Positions 1-5,587 of a DNA stretch of 5,587 nt are shown piece after piece (the stretch's first letter is position 1; each line of letters opens with the position of its first letter). The stretch comes from an uncultured Clostridia bacterium (GTDB lineage: Bacteria; Bacillota; Clostridia; TANB77; CAG-508), in NCBI GenBank assembly GCA_934131055.1, contig CAKOZB010000090.1:1-5587 (forward strand), in the 5' to 3' direction. A model generated the notes under the pieces. The model made no database searches. It worked only from the letters and a program-made list of their open reading frames with translations, and was not told where the DNA came from. The translations under genes and the position numbers were made by a program.

Positions 1-77
1 CCCTTGTTGGGAGCCTCAGTTTGTGCTATATAAGGGAAAATATTATGTAAATATTTATTAAAATTTGAAAGGATTCA

Positions 78-106
78 TTGAAAATTGTAATTATAAATGA
101 TATAAT
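78..106 (+). promoter_or_regulatory. Sigma-A promoter of the PIN-PhoH gene
   Basis: The -35 box TTGAAA (78-83, five of six consensus bases) is separated by exactly 17 bases from a perfect -10 box TATAAT (101-106). A TG at 98-99 makes it an extended -10 promoter. Transcription should start near 111-113, giving a leader of about 70 bases before the start codon. This is the best promoter match in the window and implies that the gene is transcribed on its own and fairly strongly. It is inferred from sequence only. Confidence 0.8.
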
Positions 107-130
107 ATAAGAAGTTCGAATACACACACA

Positions 131-156
131 GTTCTGAAACATACTATTTTCAGAAC
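131..156 (+). promoter_or_regulatory. Hairpin in the 5' leader of the PIN-PhoH gene
   Basis: The arms GTTCTGAAA (131-139) and TTTCAGAAC (148-156) are perfect reverse complements around an 8-base loop. The element lies downstream of the predicted transcription start and ends 9 bases before the ribosome binding site. There is no T-run after it, so it is not a terminator. It could be an mRNA-stabilising 5' hairpin, a translational control element, or, read as DNA, a dyad operator for a repressor. The inverted repeat is certain; the function is inference. Confidence 0.5.
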
Positions 157-165
157 GCAATTTGC

Positions 166-172
166 AAAGGAG
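166..172 (+). promoter_or_regulatory. Ribosome binding site that fixes the PIN-PhoH start
   Basis: AAAGGAG (166-172) lies 10 bases upstream of ATG 183. The reading frame is also open from TTG 162, but that start would place this Shine-Dalgarno inside the coding region and leave it without a site of its own. The PIN family consensus also begins within a few residues of ATG 183. ATG 183 is therefore the start. Confidence 0.85.
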
Positions 173-182
173 TTATATACAA

Positions 183-1544
183 ATGAAAAAAGTATTCGTT
201 TTGAGGACGGAAGCTTTGTTGGCATCTAAGGATCCGACTTTGAGATTTGGCGACGACAATACTATTGTTGTGCCTATGGCAATTCTCCAGAACCTTTATC
301 GGTACAAGGGTGTGCCGGAAAAGATGAGCATGGCAAGTAGGTTCGTAGAGTATATCGACAGCCTTCCCCAGAATGATTTGCTTTCCGAGGAAGGCTTCAA
401 GCAGGAAAACGGTAGTTACCTGCGCATTGTGGATAATGGACCTATTGAGCAGGAAATTGCAAACTTGGCAGATTTTTCGCGGCTTGACCATAGAGTTTTC
501 CAGGTTTGTAAGGATTTGAAGAAAAAGAGCAAAAAGGTTATCTTGATTTCTAGAAATCCGAATATCCGTCTGAAGGGCAATCAGCTTGGAATTGATACTG
601 AGCTGTTTAAAGACGAGATTTTCCCTAAACCTTGTGATCAATATAAGGGGATAGTCGAAGTTTTCATGCCTGGGAGCTCACTGGAAAAAATGTTCACCGA
701 TGAAAGAGGAGTTCCTGTAGAGGAAGTGTACCAGTATGAAAATTTCGACTGGATTGAAAACGAGTTCGTCGAGATTGTCAGTGACACTTCTAAGGCCATA
801 GGACGTTATACCAATGGACGAATTGTTCGCCTTAAGTATGACAAGAGCATCCCGGGAGGACATAAGGCTCTCAATGTAGAGCAGGTTGTATTCTGGGAAT
901 CCTTGCTTATGCCGCCTGATATAGCACCATTGGTTGTTACGAAAGGTGTTGCAGGTACCGGAAAAACCTATTGTTCTTTGGCAATGGCATTGAATGCGAT
1001 TGAAAAGAAAGGGGACAAGAAAAAGCAGACATATAAGCAGATTATTGTTGCAACTCCCACTGTCACGGTGGCAAACGAAGAACTGGGCTTTTTGCCTGGT
1101 GAAATCGACGATAAGGTGGGCCCGTATCTCGGCGGTATTGTTGATAATTTGAAGGAGATTCTCAGACCGAAATTTCCGGATTTCACAAATGCTGAGCTGA
1201 AGAAGAAGGCAATGGAATTCTTCGAGAGAGGAGACATCGAAATTCAGCCGATTGGATTCCTGCGTGGTCGCACAATTCCGAACACGGTGTTTATCATCGA
1301 TGAAACGCAGAATATAAAGCCGTGCGATATCAAGGACATTGTTACGCGTTCTGCCGAAGGTTCGAAGTTCATCTTCTTGGGAGACGCTGACCAGGTTAAC
1401 AATCCCGCGCTTAATTCGCGCTACAACGGTTTGGTGTACCTGAGTGAAAAGATGAAAGGCAACCCGCATACCTTCCAGATTACGCTTAACAGCAAGAAGT
1501 CTGTTAGAAGCAAGTTGGCACAGGAGGCACTTGACATTCTCTAA
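183..1544 (+). CDS. phoH2: PIN-PhoH family ATPase with degenerate PIN domain
   Basis: A 453-residue protein of the PhoH2/YlaK family, which joins a PIN RNase domain to a PhoH ATPase; characterised members are ATP-dependent RNA helicase/RNases in the cytoplasm. The PIN-like part spans about residues 1-150 and the PhoH part about 205-453. ATPase motifs are Walker A GVAGTGKT (255-262), the ELGFLPG segment (300-306), FLRGR (359-363), Walker B FIIDETQN (370-377), GDADQ (400-404) and a C-terminal VRS (441-443). The expected PIN motif VLDTNVLL reads VLRTEALL (6-13), LEE reads LQN (35-37) and SKD reads SRN (123-125). Three acidic metal ligands are thus lost; D102 is the only candidate left, so nuclease activity is unlikely. 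ATP hydrolysis and RNA binding may persist. The gene has its own promoter and terminator and ends in tandem TAA TAG stops. Its G+C content is higher than that of its neighbours and 11 of 20 arginines use CGN codons, suggesting separate ancestry. The family is certain; the cellular role is unknown. Confidence 0.92.
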   Translation: MKKVFVLRTEALLASKDPTLRFGDDNTIVVPMAILQNLYRYKGVPEKMSMASRFVEYIDSLPQNDLLSEEGFKQENGSYLRIVDNGPIEQEIANLADFSRLDHRVFQVCKDLKKKSKKVILISRNPNIRLKGNQLGIDTELFKDEIFPKPCDQYKGIVEVFMPGSSLEKMFTDERGVPVEEVYQYENFDWIENEFVEIVSDTSKAIGRYTNGRIVRLKYDKSIPGGHKALNVEQVVFWESLLMPPDIAPLVVTKGVAGTGKTYCSLAMALNAIEKKGDKKKQTYKQIIVATPTVTVANEELGFLPGEIDDKVGPYLGGIVDNLKEILRPKFPDFTNAELKKKAMEFFERGDIEIQPIGFLRGRTIPNTVFIIDETQNIKPCDIKDIVTRSAEGSKFIFLGDADQVNNPALNSRYNGLVYLSEKMKGNPHTFQITLNSKKSVRSKLAQEALDIL

Positions 1545-1624
1545 TAGACAGGAGAAGAGAAAAAATTAAAAAAGTAGAAAGTACAAGATTTTATTCTGGA
1601 AATCTGCTAAACTCCATAGCAAAG

Positions 1625-1656
1625 AAACAGGAGGCGAAATTTTCGCCTCCTGTTTT
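1625..1656 (+). terminator. Rho-independent terminator after the PIN-PhoH gene
   Basis: The perfect 15-base arms AAACAGGAGGCGAAA (1625-1639) and TTTCGCCTCCTGTTT (1641-1655) are separated by one base. In RNA the inner A-U pairs would open, leaving a GC-rich stem of roughly ten pairs with a short loop. The stem ends in a short TTTT tract (1653-1656) followed by CC, so the U-tail is modest. It lies 80 bases beyond the PIN-PhoH stop and separates this unit from recJ. The A-rich left flank gives some potential on the other strand too, but no gene converges on it. Confidence 0.82.
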
Positions 1657-1728
1657 CCTATGATATTGAAAAATGTTTTAAACATAGAGAAGAAGCTCTT
1701 TTTAGAATAATTTTTTTGCCCTAAATGC

Positions 1729-1757
1729 TTGTATTTTTGGGCTGTTTGTTATAAAAT
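1729..1757 (+). promoter_or_regulatory. Candidate promoter of the recJ-relA operon
   Basis: TTGTAT (1729-1734) and TAAAAT (1752-1757, five of six -10 bases) are 17 bases apart, giving a start near 1764 and a leader of about 30 bases. The -35 match is only three of six. An alternative pairing, TTGTTA (1746-1751) with TATGTT (1769-1774), also has 17-base spacing. A promoter is expected here because a terminator lies upstream, but the exact boxes are uncertain. Confidence 0.45.
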
Positions 1758-1769
1758 ATTGTCAATATT
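1755..1769. promoter_or_regulatory. 15-bp palindrome at the recJ transcription start
   Basis: AATATTG (1755-1761) and CAATATT (1763-1769) form a perfect 7-bp dyad around a single T. It overlaps the end of the candidate -10 box and the predicted start point, a usual place for a repressor operator. With only one central base it cannot form a good RNA hairpin, which favours a DNA-level role if it has one. I recognise no specific regulator, and AT-rich DNA yields such dyads by chance. Confidence 0.3.
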
Positions 1770-1782
1770 ATGTTAAAAAGAT

Positions 1783-1788
1783 AAGGAG
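1783..1788 (+). promoter_or_regulatory. Ribosome binding site that supports the TTG start of recJ
   Basis: AAGGAG (1783-1788) is followed by 6 bases and then TTG 1795. The next in-frame ATG codons are at about residue 59 of the protein, past the conserved N-terminal KW motif and just before the catalytic domain. The TTG is therefore the credible start. Confidence 0.85.
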
Positions 1789-1794
1789 AAAAAT

Positions 1795-3486
1795 TTGAAT
1801 AAAAAATGGGAATTAAACGAAGCAAATGATGCACTGATTAACAAGATATCAGAAGAATTTAACGTAAGTAAATTGGTTGCAAATATTATTGCAAATAAAG
1901 GATTAACAAACAGTGATGAAATAGAAGTTTTTTTGCACCCAAGAAGGACAGATTTTCATGATCCGTTCATGATGCCAGACATGGAGAAGGCTGTAGATAG
2001 AGTAGTTAAAGCAATTGAGACTCACGAGAAGGTTGCAATTTATGGAGATTATGATGTTGATGGAATTACGAGTAGCACTGTTTTGAAGAGATTTTTAGCT
2101 GAGAGAGGGCTTGAAACAGATGTGTATATTCCTAATAGATTGCATGAAGGGTATGGATTAAATGAGAATGCGATAAGAGAAATTGCAGATACTAAACATA
2201 CATTGATTATAACGGTTGATTGTGGAATTACTGGAAACAAAGAGATTGAACTTGCAAAGTCATTTGGAATAGATACTGTTGTGACTGACCACCACGAACC
2301 AACCGAAACATTACCAGATGCGATTGCGGTGGTTGATTGTAAGAGAAAAGATAATGGGTATCCATTTAATGGATTAGCTGGTGTAGGAGTTGCATTTAAA
2401 TTAACTCAGGCTATTTCGATGAGGCTGGGAGTAAGAGAAGAGGAATATTTAAAATACTTAGACTTAGTATGTGTTGGAACAATTTCTGATATTGTTCCAC
2501 TTGTAGATGAAAATAGAACTATATCAAAATTAGGATTGAAACTAGTTAGACAGACACGAAATATTGGTTTAAAAGTATTATTAGATAGTATTGGTTATAA
2601 AAAAATAGATTCTATGGCAATATCTTTGGGAGTTGCTCCAAGAATAAATGCGTGTGGAAGAATGGGGCATGAAAAAGAAGCTTTGGAACTTTTTTTAACT
2701 GATAGCAAAGAAGAGGCTGAGAGAATAACACATAATTTAAATGAGTATAACCAAGAGCGCCAAGAGATTGAAAAGAGAATATTTAATGAAGCTCAGAAGA
2801 TGATGGAAGACCCAGAACAGCAAAAACTTCCATGTATAGTATTAGGTGGAGAAAACTGGCACCATGGTGTTATAGGAATTGTTTCATCAAAAATTACAGA
2901 AATGTATTTTAAGCCAAGTGTGTTACTTTGCTACGAAGACGATTTAGCTCGTGGTTCTGGAAGAAGTATTCCTGGGTTTGACTTGCATGAGGCATTAGAA
3001 AAATGCAGTACGTACATCAAGCAATTTGGTGGACACAGCATGGCAATTGGAATTACAATAGAAAAAGATAATTTTAAAAAATTTAAACAAGAGTTTGAAG
3101 AATATGCTGAAAAATCTAATATTTCATCTATCGTTCCAGTAATTAAAATAGATGAAAAAGTACAATTACAAGATATTAGCATAAAAGATATAAAAGACTT
3201 AGAATTGCTAGAACCATTTGGAGAAGGAAATAAGATGCCATTGTTCCAGATTAGCAATTTAAAAATAACATCAATCAGAACACTTTCGGAAGGAAAACAC
3301 TTGAAAGCAATGCTTCAAGACGAAAACAAATACATAGACACAATAGGATTTAATCTTGGAAATATATCTTCTGAATATGCGATAGGTTCAAAAGTAGATG
3401 TTGTAGGAAACTTAGAGATAAATAGTTATAAGGGAATGGAAAATATACAAATTAATCTAAAAGACATGAGACATAGCATAAGCTAA
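1795..3486 (+). CDS. recJ: Single-stranded-DNA-specific exonuclease RecJ
   Basis: RecJ degrades single-stranded DNA 5' to 3' using divalent metal ions. It acts in RecF-type recombination, stalled-fork processing, mismatch repair and base excision repair. The product is 563 residues, close to the compact E. coli enzyme. Visible DHH-family motifs are YGDYDVDG (83-90), VDCG (141-144), the signature TDHHEP (164-169), the VGTISDIVPL segment with D232 (227-236), RINACGRMGH (283-292) and the DHHA1 motifs GGENWHHGVIGI (351-362), GSGRS (387-391) and FGGHSMAIG (411-419). LLEPFGEGNKMPLF (471-484) lies in the C-terminal OB-like domain that grips DNA. All expected metal-binding acids and histidines are present, so it should be active. 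Translation starts at TTG 1795. The gene ends 30 bases before relA and is probably co-transcribed with it. A, T and AGA-rich codon use matches relA, not the gene upstream. Confidence 0.97.
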   Translation: MNKKWELNEANDALINKISEEFNVSKLVANIIANKGLTNSDEIEVFLHPRRTDFHDPFMMPDMEKAVDRVVKAIETHEKVAIYGDYDVDGITSSTVLKRFLAERGLETDVYIPNRLHEGYGLNENAIREIADTKHTLIITVDCGITGNKEIELAKSFGIDTVVTDHHEPTETLPDAIAVVDCKRKDNGYPFNGLAGVGVAFKLTQAISMRLGVREEEYLKYLDLVCVGTISDIVPLVDENRTISKLGLKLVRQTRNIGLKVLLDSIGYKKIDSMAISLGVAPRINACGRMGHEKEALELFLTDSKEEAERITHNLNEYNQERQEIEKRIFNEAQKMMEDPEQQKLPCIVLGGENWHHGVIGIVSSKITEMYFKPSVLLCYEDDLARGSGRSIPGFDLHEALEKCSTYIKQFGGHSMAIGITIEKDNFKKFKQEFEEYAEKSNISSIVPVIKIDEKVQLQDISIKDIKDLELLEPFGEGNKMPLFQISNLKITSIRTLSEGKHLKAMLQDENKYIDTIGFNLGNISSEYAIGSKVDVVGNLEINSYKGMENIQINLKDMRHSIS

Positions 3487-3498
3487 AGTCTTTTAGAT
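3455..3498 (+). repeat. Inverted repeat across the recJ stop codon, ahead of relA
   Basis: ATCTAAAAGAC (3455-3465) and GTCTTTTAGAT (3488-3498) are perfect 11-base reverse complements. The 22-base loop contains a nested TAGC/GCTA stem (3474-3477 and 3482-3485) closed by ATAA. The left arm lies in the last codons of recJ, the loop holds its TAA stop, and the right arm ends 5 bases before the relA ribosome binding site. No T-run follows, so it is unlikely to terminate transcription. It could protect or cleave the joint mRNA, or couple translation of the two genes. The structure is seen; the role is inferred. Confidence 0.5.
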
Positions 3499-3516
3499 GT
3501 AAAGGGAGATGGTAGT

Positions 3517-5587
3517 ATGTCGGAAAACGTAAATCACACCATAGAAGAAGTATTAGAAAATGCAAAAAAATCTAATAGAAGAGCAGATTTAAAATTAATA
3601 AGAAGAGCATATGATTTTGCAAAATCTAAGCATGGAGAACAGTTGAGAAGGTCTGGAGAACCATACATAATCCATCCAGTTCAGGTTGCGTATATATTGT
3701 CTACACTTGGACTCGATGAGAGCACTATTTGTGCTGCTCTTTTGCATGATGTAATTGAAGATACAGATGTAACTTTGCAAGATTTGTCTAAGGAATTTTC
3801 ACCAGAGATTGCAGAAATGGTTGATGGTGTTACAAAGCTTGGTAAATTAAATTATACGAGTGAACAAGAGCAACAAGTTGAAAACTACAGAAAAATGTTC
3901 TTGGCAATGGGAAAAGACATAAGGGTAATTCTTATTAAACTAGCTGATAGACTTCATAACATGAGAACATTAAAATATTTGGCCAGAGACCGTCAAATTG
4001 CAAATGCAAGGGAGACAATGGACTTGTATGCTCCACTTGCGAATAGACTTGGTATGTATTCTTTAAAATGGGAACTAGAAGATTTATCTTTTAAATACCT
4101 ATACCCAGAGGAGTATAGAGAACTTGTTGAAGGAATAGACAAGAAGAGAGAAGAAAGACTGAAATTTATCGACCAGATTATGGACGAAATAAGAGTTCAA
4201 TTAAAAAAACAAAAAATAGAAGCTGAAATAACGGGTAGAGCAAAGCATTTATATAGTATTTTTAGAAAAATGCAGAGAGACAATAAGACTCTGGACCAGA
4301 TTTACGACTTATTCGCATTAAGAATTATTGTAAATTCTGTAAAGGATTGTTATGCGGCATTAGGTGTTGTGCATGAGCTTTATAACCCAATGCCAGGAAG
4401 ATTTAAGGATTATATTTCTGTTCCAAAGCCTAACATGTATCAATCTTTACACACTACTTTGATAGGACCAAAAGGAACTCCATTCGAGGTACAGATTCGT
4501 ACTTGGGATATGCATAGAATAGCCGAATATGGTATTGCCGCACACTGGGCCTACAAAGAGGCAAGCTTCATGGGAGGCAAGAAGGCAAATGTAGTAGTAA
4601 ATCAAGATAAATTATCTTGGCTAAGAGAAACACTTGAATGGCAAAAAGACATGCAAGACCCACAAGAGTTCTTAAATACATTAAAAACTGAATTATTTGA
4701 AGATGAGGTTTATGTGTTTACTCCAAAGGGAAAAATTCAAGTATTACCAAGAGGAGCTACACCAATAGATTTTGCTTATAGTATTCACGAAGAAATAGGA
4801 AACCATATGACTGGCTGTAAGATAAACAGCAAGATGATGCCTATTGTAACAAAGTTAAAAAATGGTGATATTGTAGAGATTATTACATCAGATAAATCAA
4901 AAGGACCAAGTAGAGATTGGCTTAAATTTATAAAGAGTAGTACAGCAAAGACTAGAATACAACAATGGTTCAAGAAGAATGAAAGAGTAGAAAACATTGC
5001 AAGAGGAAAAGACTTTTTAGAAAAAGAAGTAAAGAAAATTGGAATGAGCTACCCAGAATTGTTTAGACCGGAGTTTGTTGAAGCTGCACTTGAAAGATAC
5101 AAATATAATAGTGCAGATGACATGTTTGCAAGTGTTGGATTCGGAACAATTACAGCAAATAAAATAGTTTCAAGAGTACTTGAAGAATACAGAAAAGTTC
5201 ATAAAGAAGAAAACATAGAAGAAAAAATAGAAGAACTTACAAAGGAAAAGACAAACAACAAACCATCAACAAGTGGTGTAATTGTAAAAGGAATAGACAA
5301 CTGTCTAGTAAAACTATCAAAATGTTGTAACCCAGTACCAGGAGACGAAATTGTTGGATATATTACAAAAGGAAGAGGCGTATCTGTACATAGAAAAGAC
5401 TGCAAGAACGTAAAAGACTTGGTATCTGAAGAAAACAGAATGATAGATGTTTCATGGTACACAGACAAACCATCGAGCTATAATGTTGATGTTGTAGTAT
5501 TTTCAAATGATAGAGATGGATTGCTTGCAGACATAATTGCAACAATAACTGCAGAAAAAACACCTATAATGGCGGTATCATCAAAAG
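3517..5587 (+). CDS. relA: Bifunctional (p)ppGpp synthetase/hydrolase, 3' end cut off
   Basis: This long RelA/SpoT homologue makes (p)ppGpp from ATP and GDP or GTP on stalled ribosomes and also hydrolyses it, setting the stringent response. The visible 690 residues run off the window; related proteins are about 730-740 aa, so some 40-50 residues are missing. Domains in order: HD hydrolase (about 20-200) with RRSGEPYIIHP (44-54), HDVIED (77-82) and LADRLHNMR (142-150); synthetase (about 230-350) with GRAKHLYSIFRKM (240-252), RFKDYISVPKPNMYQSLH (295-312) and EVQIRT (324-329); TGS (about 397-458); a helical region; a zinc-finger-like module with C603, C604, H625 and C629; and an ACT domain from about 656, incomplete. 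RFKD (295-298), not the EXDD of synthetase-only RelA, and the intact HD site indicate both activities. ATG 3517 follows GGGAG (3504-3508) at 8-base spacing. It lies 30 bases after recJ with no promoter between them, so an operon is likely. Confidence 0.97.
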   Translation, partial: MSENVNHTIEEVLENAKKSNRRADLKLIRRAYDFAKSKHGEQLRRSGEPYIIHPVQVAYILSTLGLDESTICAALLHDVIEDTDVTLQDLSKEFSPEIAEMVDGVTKLGKLNYTSEQEQQVENYRKMFLAMGKDIRVILIKLADRLHNMRTLKYLARDRQIANARETMDLYAPLANRLGMYSLKWELEDLSFKYLYPEEYRELVEGIDKKREERLKFIDQIMDEIRVQLKKQKIEAEITGRAKHLYSIFRKMQRDNKTLDQIYDLFALRIIVNSVKDCYAALGVVHELYNPMPGRFKDYISVPKPNMYQSLHTTLIGPKGTPFEVQIRTWDMHRIAEYGIAAHWAYKEASFMGGKKANVVVNQDKLSWLRETLEWQKDMQDPQEFLNTLKTELFEDEVYVFTPKGKIQVLPRGATPIDFAYSIHEEIGNHMTGCKINSKMMPIVTKLKNGDIVEIITSDKSKGPSRDWLKFIKSSTAKTRIQQWFKKNERVENIARGKDFLEKEVKKIGMSYPELFRPEFVEAALERYKYNSADDMFASVGFGTITANKIVSRVLEEYRKVHKEENIEEKIEELTKEKTNNKPSTSGVIVKGIDNCLVKLSKCCNPVPGDEIVGYITKGRGVSVHRKDCKNVKDLVSEENRMIDVSWYTDKPSSYNVDVVVFSNDRDGLLADIIATITAEKTPIMAVSSK

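Noticed and set aside
1..60. CCCTT (1-5) and AAGGG (32-36) at the left edge, considered as the 3' end of a structured RNA or a terminator.
   Set aside because: Only five pairs with a long loop and no T-run, and the 5' part is outside the window. I could not match it to a known RNA family and saw no coding signal on either strand.
131..156. The leader dyad considered as a LexA (SOS) box.
   Set aside because: Gram-positive LexA sites read GAAC then GTTC around four bases. Here the half-sites are in the opposite order and further apart.
162..182. Upstream TTG start that would add seven residues to the PIN-PhoH protein.
   Set aside because: The frame is open, but this start would put the only Shine-Dalgarno inside the gene, and ATG 183 has correct spacing and fits the family N-terminus.
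678..1469. Long open frame of 263 codons on the minus strand, opposite the PIN-PhoH gene.
   Set aside because: It lies wholly inside a gene with clear family motifs, has no recognisable domains and is a shadow of the coding strand. The other minus-strand frames under the PIN-PhoH gene, recJ and relA were rejected for the same reason.
1550..1660. An AGGAG (1550-1554) just after the PIN-PhoH stop, with an open frame running across the terminator hairpin from an ATT codon (1565).
   Set aside because: There is no ATG, GTG or TTG at a suitable distance, the frame is about 30 codons and it crosses a strong terminator stem. It is taken as chance.
3455..3500. The recJ-relA junction hairpin considered as a rho-independent terminator.
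   Set aside because: The stem is AT-rich and followed by GTAAAGGGAG rather than a T-run, and relA begins 18 bases later with no promoter of its own.

Overview
The window looks like chromosomal DNA of a low-G+C Gram-positive bacterium (Bacillota, most likely a Clostridia-type organism). The grounds are strong AAGGAG-type ribosome binding sites, a TTG start, near-exclusive AGA for arginine and heavy ATA/AAT use in the two right-hand genes, and a recJ followed closely by a bifunctional relA/spoT-type gene, a neighbourhood typical of that phylum. No tRNA, rRNA, CRISPR array, insertion sequence or other mobile element is visible.

Left part (1-1660): a free-standing transcription unit. Positions 1-77 are AT-rich, non-coding and otherwise unassigned. 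A near-consensus sigma-A promoter (78-106) and a 5' leader with a perfect 9-bp hairpin (131-156) precede a PIN-PhoH family gene (183-1544, 453 aa). A strong hairpin terminator (1625-1656) closes the unit. The ATPase half has intact Walker motifs, but the N-terminal PIN nuclease half has lost most of its expected acidic metal ligands, so it is probably not an active RNase. This gene is also clearly richer in G+C, with different arginine codon use, than the two genes that follow.

Middle gap (1545-1794): 250 bases with the terminator, a probable promoter and a 15-bp palindrome that would sit at the start of the recJ transcript. I see no gene in it.

Right part (1795-5587): a probable recJ-relA operon. 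recJ (TTG start, 563 aa) encodes the complete single-strand 5'-3' exonuclease. After 30 bases comes relA, a (p)ppGpp synthetase/hydrolase with both active sites intact; it runs off the right edge inside its C-terminal ACT domain. A perfect 11-bp inverted repeat straddles the recJ stop codon just ahead of the relA ribosome binding site. The apt gene that lies between these two in Bacillus-type genomes is absent here.

Functionally the right half pairs DNA repair with the stringent response, a conserved gene neighbourhood rather than a shared pathway. The least ordinary element is the compositionally distinct PhoH gene with the degenerate PIN domain. I do not see evidence for a wholly new multi-gene system.
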